The position numbers and the translations under genes were made by a program. The notes under the pieces were generated by a model. The model searched no databases. It was given only the letters and a program-made list of their open reading frames with translations, and had not been told where the DNA came from. Shown in pieces: positions 1 to 6,502 of a stretch of DNA of 18,198 nt; within the stretch, counting starts at the first letter, position 1; every line of letters starts with the position of its first letter. The stretch is from NCBI GenBank assembly GCA_002402125.1, contig NVVG01000007.1:30284-48481 (forward strand), given 5' to 3'. Source of the DNA: Moraxellaceae bacterium. GTDB taxonomy: Bacteria; Pseudomonadota; Gammaproteobacteria; Pseudomonadales; Ketobacteraceae.

Positions 1-1
1 T

Positions 2-280
2 TGGCATAAATATGATACAGAATTCACCTTAAGCAATCGTTTAAAAATGCAGATGAAGGAGGGGCCTGTCTTCTCTGGAGATGCGAGCCCAAAATCTTTA
101 CCGTTGTATTTCAGAATGGATCTAAATATCACCCATCATTTGGCGGATTACGCTTCTATATGGTTATCAATTCGGAATCTTGCTAATCGAGAAAATTATC
201 TGCCATCTTTATGGAATGTAGAAAATGGCTATCGTGATGAGAAATTTTCTGTAGCGTTAGGAGGTAAACTTCAATTTTAG
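2..280 (+). CDS. TonB-dependent receptor, C-terminal fragment (copy A of tandem array)
   Basis: The reading frame is open from the second base of the window to the TAG at 278-280, so the gene starts outside the window; the internal ATG at 47 is not its start. The visible ~91 residues align without gaps to the C-termini of the two complete receptors downstream, sharing about 70 percent of residues by eye with each (for example YFRMDLN, RNLANRENYLPSLWN and a GYRDE-FSVALGG ending). The product ends in Phe, the usual last residue of an outer-membrane beta-barrel recognised by the BAM machinery. By homology this is the end of a TonB-dependent outer-membrane receptor. Its substrate cannot be read from the sequence. 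It is followed after 183 bp by copy B. Confidence 0.88.
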   Translation, partial: WHKYDTEFTLSNRLKMQMKEGPVFSGDASPKSLPLYFRMDLNITHHLADYASIWLSIRNLANRENYLPSLWNVENGYRDEKFSVALGGKLQF

Positions 281-463
281 AATATATATTTGGTTAACTG
301 TTGCATCTATTGCACAAAGAGTATCTCTTTTTTCCTTGCTCATTTACTTATCTCTACCTTCCATTTGCCGATTTACTTTGTTAAGGTTGCTTTGTTAATG
401 TGGTTTTCCAGGTAGTTCCATATTGTTTATTGGACGTTGTTATTTACAGGATGTATTTTTTTT

Positions 464-2581
464 GTGGAATATATTTTTCTTGTAGGTTCTTTTTTCTCTA
501 GAGTAAAACTCGTATTGCGCAGAATATCGCCCGCTTTTGTTATTTGTGCAGCTGCTTCCATGCAAACGATGGCGGGCCAATACAGCGATCTGGAAGATTT
601 GTCGTTAGAAGAGCTTATGTCCATTAATGTTAGTGTTGGTACCTTGTTCGATGAAAATGAGCTAGATATTGCCAATACCGTTGATTTGATAACACACCAA
701 CAGTGGCAGGCTCGAGGAGCAAAAAATTACTTGGATGCCATTGGCTTTCTGCCATCGATACTTCCACTGCAAAACCCTTGGGGTTCGACCGTAGCAATAC
801 GGGGTTTTGCCACCAACTTGTCAATCAGAGGGATCGGGAATTTGGTGGATGGAGTAGCGGTTAATAATCTTGCAGATATGACATCAGGTTACAATGAAAC
901 AATGCAGATACTAGGCTTGTTGGACCGCATAGAAGTATTGCGGGGCCCAGGTTCAGCACTGTACGGATCGGATGCTTTTCACGGAGTATTTTCGTTAAAA
1001 ACCTTTAGATCAGATAAAAATGTTGTTGTTGGTCGTGCGGAGATAGGAGATCTTGGTGTACACGATGTGTCCGTGAAGATGAGCCTCGGAATAAATCAGC
1101 AGTGGCGTATTAATACTGCGCTCGCACTACAGGGTCAGGGGGACCAGTCATTAGAATTTCAATATACTGATTTTCGCTTGGCTCTAACCGATCCTGGTTT
1201 TGGCGAGCTATTGATTGCTGAGCGAGAGAATAGCCTTAGGCAGTGGGGAGCTGTAGTTTCACTAGAGGGTGCGATTAACAATAGACTTGATACAGTGCTT
1301 AGTTTCTATGTTACTGACCGTAACTTTGACGGTGCTATCGGTGGTTCAAAAGGTCCAGCATATGGCGAGGGTGATACTTGGGGGCTTGATAAAGATTATT
1401 CTGATGGGGATGGTACCTTTACTATGATAAAGGGAGGGGTGACTTATCAATTAGATGACCAGCTTATGATGTCCATTGTGAGTTACTATTGGGAACAAGA
1501 TGATGTACGGGTCAATGATGTTAGTTACGTACCATTTTCATTTTTTACCAATAAAATAAATAAAAAGGAAAAGAGTGAAACGGCTCAGGGAGTAGATATT
1601 ACACTCAAGCGTCAAGCGCTAGAGGGCGAAACTCAATGGTTGGTTCAGCTTCAGCATAAAAGAGGGAGTATTGATGAATTTAGGAACTTATATATCCATA
1701 AACTTTCAGGTGCGATATCTCTTCATCCAAATCAGCCTCTTATTCTTACAGAAGGTTATCAGCGAGAGGTTAATAGTATAGCTTTTCAAGGGAAAACCCC
1801 ATTGATGAATGATACAGTGCATCTAATGTATGGCGGCCGTGCTGATTACTACTCTGATCTTGGCGTGCAACTTACACCGAAAGCAGGAATGATTTATCGG
1901 CCAAATAGAAATCAATCCTTTCGGTTGAATTATGGGCAATCCTTTAGGGCTCCATCTCCAAATGAGTTGCTAGGCCAAGGCACTATTCAGAGCACAGAAA
2001 TAGCCCCAGAACCAGAGACCATTGATACCTATGAAGTATCTTTCTTACAGATTGCAAAAAAACAGCGATATTCAATAACGTTTTTCAATAGCCAATGGAA
2101 TAATGCAATTGATGTAGAAAGTGGCGTCTATGTAAATAAAAATAAACGTGAATCTACAGGCATTGAACTGGGTCATAAAAGTTTCTGCGATAGTTTGAGC
2201 TATGAAATTAATGGTGCCTTTGTACGCACTCAGTATGCCAATGAGGAAAATGATACGGGGGCGTTTCCTGAGATAGCGTTGAATGCTATCGTGTCTTATT
2301 ATTGGCATGAGTATGATACAGAAATCACCTTGGCTAATCGGTTGAAATTGGACATGAAGGAAGGGCCGGTCTCAATTGCCGATGCCGATCCAGATAGGTT
2401 GCCGACATATTTTAGAATGGATGTGAATGTCATCCATAATTTTACAGATGATGCATCTATTTGGCTGACCATGCGGAATTTAGCAAACCGCGAGAACTCA
2501 CTGCCATCGTTATGGAATGCGGAAGATGGTTATCGGGATGAGGAATTTTCTGTGGCGCTAGGTGGAGAGTTCAGTTTTTAA
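464..2581 (+). CDS. TonB-dependent outer-membrane receptor (copy B of tandem array)
   Basis: Predicted outer-membrane active transporter driven by TonB-ExbBD, which are not in the window. Numbered from the GTG at 464 (705 aa): signal peptide about 1-38 ending in MAG; a short periplasmic extension DLSLEELMSINVSVGT (46-60), a pattern common in this receptor group and including the likely TonB-box region; plug domain about 65-180 with IRGFATNLSIRG and the canonical IEVLRGPGSALYG (156-168); then a barrel of about 500 residues ending in Phe. The frame opens with TTG at 437. I prefer GTG 464 because copy C has the same GTG-GAA-TAT codons exactly 38 residues before the same AGQ cleavage region. The ribosome binding site is weak either way (AGGA, 12 bp before the GTG). 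Substrate unknown: no cobalamin, heme or siderophore-specific feature is evident. Confidence 0.93.
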   Translation: MEYIFLVGSFFSRVKLVLRRISPAFVICAAASMQTMAGQYSDLEDLSLEELMSINVSVGTLFDENELDIANTVDLITHQQWQARGAKNYLDAIGFLPSILPLQNPWGSTVAIRGFATNLSIRGIGNLVDGVAVNNLADMTSGYNETMQILGLLDRIEVLRGPGSALYGSDAFHGVFSLKTFRSDKNVVVGRAEIGDLGVHDVSVKMSLGINQQWRINTALALQGQGDQSLEFQYTDFRLALTDPGFGELLIAERENSLRQWGAVVSLEGAINNRLDTVLSFYVTDRNFDGAIGGSKGPAYGEGDTWGLDKDYSDGDGTFTMIKGGVTYQLDDQLMMSIVSYYWEQDDVRVNDVSYVPFSFFTNKINKKEKSETAQGVDITLKRQALEGETQWLVQLQHKRGSIDEFRNLYIHKLSGAISLHPNQPLILTEGYQREVNSIAFQGKTPLMNDTVHLMYGGRADYYSDLGVQLTPKAGMIYRPNRNQSFRLNYGQSFRAPSPNELLGQGTIQSTEIAPEPETIDTYEVSFLQIAKKQRYSITFFNSQWNNAIDVESGVYVNKNKRESTGIELGHKSFCDSLSYEINGAFVRTQYANEENDTGAFPEIALNAIVSYYWHEYDTEITLANRLKLDMKEGPVSIADADPDRLPTYFRMDVNVIHNFTDDASIWLTMRNLANRENSLPSLWNAEDGYRDEEFSVALGGEFSF

Positions 2582-2714
2582 TATGGCGGTATCAATCTGA
2601 AGAAGAGGGTTACGGATAACATTTTAATTCTTGGAAGTATTCAATAATGAATTATTGCGGTTTTAACGTTACTCTATTGCCAGATCAAACGTAGCTTGCG
2701 GGACGTATAAATCA

Positions 2715-2966
2715 TTACCGGTAAACGCCTTCTGTTTCCATGGTGCCCCATATTACTTTTTCTGTTTTTTTGGATCCAATCTTATTGAAGTGAGCACCAT
2801 CAATCAAATATTCTTTGGCGTCGTCTGTCGTCCACGTGTTGTCAGCATCAAGTTTATCTTGCGAGCCATTAAAAAATGGAAATGGTAACATCTAAAATGG
2901 ATCTGTTTCAACGGGTTTTAGCATGCGCGTATTTAGTGCTAATTGATATAGGGATATGTATGAACT
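2715..2966 (-). pseudogene. Decayed reverse-strand coding remnant, possible SGNH-esterase C-terminus
   Basis: On the reverse strand the frame is open from about 2966 to 2895 (residues like LYQLALNTRMLKPVETDPF), interrupted by a TAG at 2892-2894, then continues from an ATG at 2891 for 58 codons to TAA at 2715. The second part contains FFNGSQDKLDADNTWTTDD and DGAHFNKIGSKK. The composition looks like real protein rather than random translation. DGAHFN followed by G resembles the catalytic Asp-x-x-His block near the C-terminus of SGNH/GDSL hydrolases and carbohydrate acetylesterases, but the match is short. A TGG to TAG change could explain the internal stop. No start with a ribosome binding site is seen upstream and a further stop precedes it. 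It could instead be a chance small ORF. Confidence 0.4.
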
Positions 2967-2971
2967 TTAAC

Positions 2972-3000
2972 TTGGCTATATTAAATAGGGACGGTATAAT
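2972..3000 (+). promoter_or_regulatory. Candidate sigma-70 promoter for receptor copy C
   Basis: TTGGCT (2972-2977) and a perfect TATAAT (2995-3000) are separated by 17 bp, giving a leader of about 75 nt before the GTG at 3082. The -35 matches 4 of 6 consensus positions. No Fur-box-like palindrome is evident around it. Confidence 0.5.
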
Positions 3001-3081
3001 TTCTGCGACTAAATAAGTATTCAGATTGTTTGCTTTTATCATTTTGAGAAGTAGCTTTTTAATCATGGTGTGATCATTGTT

Positions 3082-5160
3082 GTGGAATATAATCGTCTAT
3101 TTTTTTCCTATATATCAGTCCCTTTTGTTTTTGTACAAAGAATACTAGTGATTTTTTGTGTATTGGTAGCGGGTGGAATGCAAGCGTTTGCCGGTCAGCA
3201 TGCCGATTTAGGTGATTTATCGCTTGAAGAGCTGATGTCTATTAATGTGAGTGTTGGTACTTTATTTGATGAAAATGAGTTGGATATATCCAACACAGTT
3301 GAATTGGTCACCCGTGAGCAATGGCAGGCGCGAGGGGCCAAAAACTACAATGATGCCATTGGTTTTTTACCATCGATACATCCTCTTCAAAACGTTTGGG
3401 GTTCGGCGATAGCAATTCGGGGTTTTGCTACAAACCTGTCGGTACGAGGGATTGCGAACCTGGTAGATGGGGTTGCGGTAAATGATTTAGCGTTAATGAC
3501 ATCTGGATATTATGAAACAATGCAGATGCTTGGTTTGTTGAACCGTATAGAAGTATTACGAGGCCCTGGATCTTCCCTGTACGGAACTGATGCCTTTCAT
3601 GGGGTGTTTTCACTACAAACATTTAGATCAGATAAGGATGTTGTCATTAATCGAGCTGAATTGGGGGAGCTGGGTGTACACGATGTGTCATTGCAGATAA
3701 GCCAAGCACTGAATCAAAATTGGCGAATTAATACTGCATTAGCGGTCCAGGGCCAGGGAGATCAGGCGTTAGAGTATGAATATACAGTTCCTTTTACCAC
3801 CACCAAACTCACTGCTGAACGTGAAAATAGCCTGCAACAATATGGTGCTGTTGTTTCGCTTGAGGGGGAAATTAATTCGAGTGTTAATAGCATTTTTTCC
3901 TACTACGTAACAGATAGAGAGGTTAAAGAGGCGATTGGTGGTGCAAGAGGCGCTCTTGGCCAGGGATTCAGTTTTGCGCAAGATAGAGATCACTCATCGA
4001 TTGATAGCGCGTTTCATATGTTAAAAGGTGAGGTGACTTATCAAATTGGTGCTAATAATACGTTGACGATGACAGGATATCACTGGACACAAGAAGCAGA
4101 TCGTTGGTGGGATCTTCATCATGTTCCAGTTCTAGGATATAAAAATACACTGGAGAAGTTTAGTAAATTAGAAACTGCTCAGGGTGCAGATATTACCTAT
4201 AAGTACCAAGCAGTCGAAGGTGGTGTGAAGGCCTTAGTGCAAGTTCAGCACAAAGTGGGGATAGTGGATGATTATAAAAACTTTAAGATAAATCAATTGT
4301 CAGGGATTGAGGTATTGGATTATGTTGTGTCTTCAGAAGGTTATCGAAGGCAAATTAATAGTGTCGTCGCACAGGGGAAATTCCCAATCTGGGATGATGT
4401 TGTGCACCTGGTTTTGGGTGGTAGGCTTGATTACTACTCTGATCTTGGTGAGCAGAGTACGCCCAAAGCTGGAGTGATTTACCGACCAAACCCCAATCAA
4501 TCCTTTCGCATTAATTATGGCCAAGCGTTTAGAGCGCCATCCCCTGACGAACTAGGTAATCTGTTGATTGGGAGTGCAGATGATGATTTGGATCCAGAGA
4601 TCATTGACACTTACGAGATATCTTATATTCAAATAGCAAAAAAACAACGCTATTTTTTAGCGCTTTTTAGCAGTCAATGGAAAAACTCAATCGAGGTTGA
4701 TAATAATGTCTATCTTAATCATAGGCGAGAGTCTGCAGGTGCTGAATTTTCAGTTAAAGGCGTTAGCAACAGTTTAAATTATGAATTTAATGGAGCTTAT
4801 GTTTACAGCCGAAATTTGGATATTCGTAAGGGCGCCGGTGCATTTCCTGGTGTCGCTTTGAATGCAATCGGTTCTTATTATTGGCATCAGCATAACATTG
4901 AATTTACGTTGGCAAACCGATTAAAAATGCAAATGAAGGAAGGGCCAGCCTCTTCTTCAGAAGCAAACCCAAAATCTTTACCGACCTATTTTAGAATGGA
5001 CTTGAATATCAAGCATCATTTATCAGACGATGCTTCTGTTTGGTTAACGATGCGAAATTTGGCAAATCGCAAGAACTCTCTGCCATCGTTGTGGAATGTA
5101 GAAGGTGGTTATCTTGATGAAGCATTTTCTGCCGCCGTAGGTGGCCAGATCCGCTTCTAA
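3082..5160 (+). CDS. TonB-dependent outer-membrane receptor (copy C of tandem array)
   Basis: Paralogue of copy B with the same architecture. Numbered from the GTG at 3082 (692 aa): signal peptide about 1-38 ending in FAG; DLSLEELMSINVSVGT in the periplasmic extension; plug about 65-180 with IEVLRGPGSSLYG at 156-168; barrel to the final Phe. The first 178 residues align with copy B without a gap, whereas barrel segments such as those encoded at about 3770-3990 and 4120-4330 differ in length and sequence, as expected of surface loops. The frame opens with an upstream GTG at 3070; the GTG at 3082 is chosen because it aligns with copy B. No strong ribosome binding site is visible for either start. 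The gene ends 45 bp from a convergent hydrolase gene. Ligand unknown; presumably related to, but distinct from, that of copies A and B. Confidence 0.93.
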   Translation: MEYNRLFFSYISVPFVFVQRILVIFCVLVAGGMQAFAGQHADLGDLSLEELMSINVSVGTLFDENELDISNTVELVTREQWQARGAKNYNDAIGFLPSIHPLQNVWGSAIAIRGFATNLSVRGIANLVDGVAVNDLALMTSGYYETMQMLGLLNRIEVLRGPGSSLYGTDAFHGVFSLQTFRSDKDVVINRAELGELGVHDVSLQISQALNQNWRINTALAVQGQGDQALEYEYTVPFTTTKLTAERENSLQQYGAVVSLEGEINSSVNSIFSYYVTDREVKEAIGGARGALGQGFSFAQDRDHSSIDSAFHMLKGEVTYQIGANNTLTMTGYHWTQEADRWWDLHHVPVLGYKNTLEKFSKLETAQGADITYKYQAVEGGVKALVQVQHKVGIVDDYKNFKINQLSGIEVLDYVVSSEGYRRQINSVVAQGKFPIWDDVVHLVLGGRLDYYSDLGEQSTPKAGVIYRPNPNQSFRINYGQAFRAPSPDELGNLLIGSADDDLDPEIIDTYEISYIQIAKKQRYFLALFSSQWKNSIEVDNNVYLNHRRESAGAEFSVKGVSNSLNYEFNGAYVYSRNLDIRKGAGAFPGVALNAIGSYYWHQHNIEFTLANRLKMQMKEGPASSSEANPKSLPTYFRMDLNIKHHLSDDASVWLTMRNLANRKNSLPSLWNVEGGYLDEAFSAAVGGQIRF

Positions 5161-5205
5161 CGCAATGGTCAGAAATACGGTGAAGGTTTGAGGTAATAAT
5201 GAGCC

Positions 5206-6342
5206 TTAGTCTGAACGTGTAGCCAGCCAGTTGGCTACTCTGGGCCAAATCTCTTCTGGCGCTTTGCTGCCAGATAAAACCCCCATATGACCACCAGCAA
5301 CATCCATTACCGTCTTATCTTTGCTTTTTACAAGATCGAGTAACGCCAAGCTGTTTTCTCTGGTTACGATAGGATCACTAGCACCGCAAACGAGCAGAAT
5401 ATTGGATTCAATATTATTTATAGACCCATTGGAATTTTGCATTGGTAGCTTTCCATTGGCTAGAGCGTTGCTTGCAACCAAGTATTGGATTAGATCCTGA
5501 CTCACACCTCCAGGGTACGCCAGCATGCCATCAAGAAACGCACCATTGGTCGCGTGGGCAACCACGTAATCTTCATCATGTAAATTCTTAACTAAGTCCC
5601 AGTACCCCTGAATACTCCCTATGGGGTTGGTCATCTTGAATGTTAACGAATTCATCCAGCCAGGAGATCGCCAGAAACGTTTGGGGGTTTTGTGAATCTG
5701 CCATCCGGTCGTTCGTTTTAGCCAAGAAAGCTGTTTTTCAAAACGTTGGTAGCGTTTGCCTAAGGGGCCGTTGGCGTGGTAGTCACAGGGAGATCCCACC
5801 AATGCTAAGTTGACAATGTCTGGGTCACCCAGAGCCGTATAACACACGTTAAATAGACCGCCAAGACTCCAGCCATGCAAACTTAATTGTTGTTGCCCAC
5901 TGTGATCCCGCACTTGCTGTAAAATCTCGGGTAATTTCTCAGAAAAATATGTCGATAATCTGAAATGGTTGTGGGATCTTCTGGGTGTTCCCCAATCAAC
6001 TAAGTAAAGCTCAAAACCTTTGGCTCTAAAATAATGTACCAAACTTCGCTCAGGAAAAAGGTCATAGATATACATGTTGACGGCTAGAGGAGCGACCAGT
6101 ACTAGCGGGATGCGGTGAGAAGAGGTTTCTACCTTTACTTCACTATCACCTACGGTAATCGATGTTTCACTGAGGGGAGGGTAGTATCGAAGTTGTGCGA
6201 TTTCCCCTTGGTAAATTAACTCGTAAGGAGTTTTTCCTGCTTGGACTAAGCTTTCTGCCTCAAACAAGCGTTTACGAGCATTAGTTGCGACTCGGTTGGC
6301 AGCACGGCGGATTGACGCTGGGCGCAATTTTCGATCTGACAT
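5206..6342 (-). CDS. Alpha/beta hydrolase of the class III PHA synthase (PhaC)-like family, serine nucleophile
   Basis: A 378-residue cytosolic protein without a signal peptide. Features of the PhaC group are LVLVAPLAVNMYIYDLFP (80-97), LVDWGTP (114-120), a nucleophile elbow HGWSLGG (156-162), GASDPIV (320-326) and GGHMGV (350-355). The deduced triad is Ser159, Asp323 and His352; the 29-residue Asp-His spacing equals that which I recall for Allochromatium vinosum PhaC (Cys149, Asp302, His331). PHA synthases carry Cys in the elbow (G-x-C-x-G), so Ser here argues against a standard polymerase and suggests a hydrolase or thioesterase on hydroxyacyl substrates; this is inference. No phaE, phaA, phaB or phasin gene is in the window. 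Start ATG at 6342 is preceded by AGAAAGGG at a 7-bp spacing. The upstream lipoprotein gene is separated by a likely terminator, so the two may be transcribed separately. Confidence 0.82.
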   Translation of the reverse strand: MSDRKLRPASIRRAANRVATNARKRLFEAESLVQAGKTPYELIYQGEIAQLRYYPPLSETSITVGDSEVKVETSSHRIPLVLVAPLAVNMYIYDLFPERSLVHYFRAKGFELYLVDWGTPRRSHNHFRLSTYFSEKLPEILQQVRDHSGQQQLSLHGWSLGGLFNVCYTALGDPDIVNLALVGSPCDYHANGPLGKRYQRFEKQLSWLKRTTGWQIHKTPKRFWRSPGWMNSLTFKMTNPIGSIQGYWDLVKNLHDEDYVVAHATNGAFLDGMLAYPGGVSQDLIQYLVASNALANGKLPMQNSNGSINNIESNILLVCGASDPIVTRENSLALLDLVKSKDKTVMDVAGGHMGVLSGSKAPEEIWPRVANWLATRSD

Positions 6343-6423
6343 GGCATGACCCTTTCTAACGGTTTTTTACTTTGCAATATAAACAGTGTATTGAAGTCGA
6401 GAGGAAAGGTCATTTGCCGAGAA

Positions 6424-6458
6424 AATAACTGATCAACCTCTAAGGTCAATCAGTTATT
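6424..6458 (-). terminator. Likely intrinsic terminator of the M19-like lipoprotein gene
   Basis: A 10-bp stem (AATAACTGAT / ATCAGTTATT) encloses a 2x2 internal mismatch, four further pairs and a 3-nt loop. Read on the - strand it lies about 45 bp after the stop codon of the lipoprotein gene and is followed by a short T-rich run (TTATTTTC). The stem is AT-rich, so termination may be partial. Confidence 0.55.
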
Positions 6459-6502
6459 GGTTTTGAAAGGGTGGTTAGATGGTGTTAGGCGATTAATCGT
6501 CC

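Larger units (their letters stand above)
2582..3081. other. Intergenic region between receptor copies B and C
   Basis: Five hundred bases separate two tandem paralogues. It holds an AT-rich 7-bp inverted repeat (CAATAAT / ATTATTG, 2642-2657), a reverse-strand decayed reading frame (2715-2966) and a promoter candidate for copy C (2972-3000), listed separately. No terminator with a T-tract is visible after copy B. Confidence 0.6.

Noticed and set aside
515..560. Twin-arginine signal in receptor copy B (RRISPAF)
   Set aside because: The consensus S-R-R-x-F-L-K is not met, copy C lacks the Arg pair, and TonB receptors use the Sec route.
1..5160. Fur-regulated iron-siderophore receptor array
   Set aside because: No Fur-box-like sequence is visible upstream of copies B or C and no siderophore genes are near; ligand left open.
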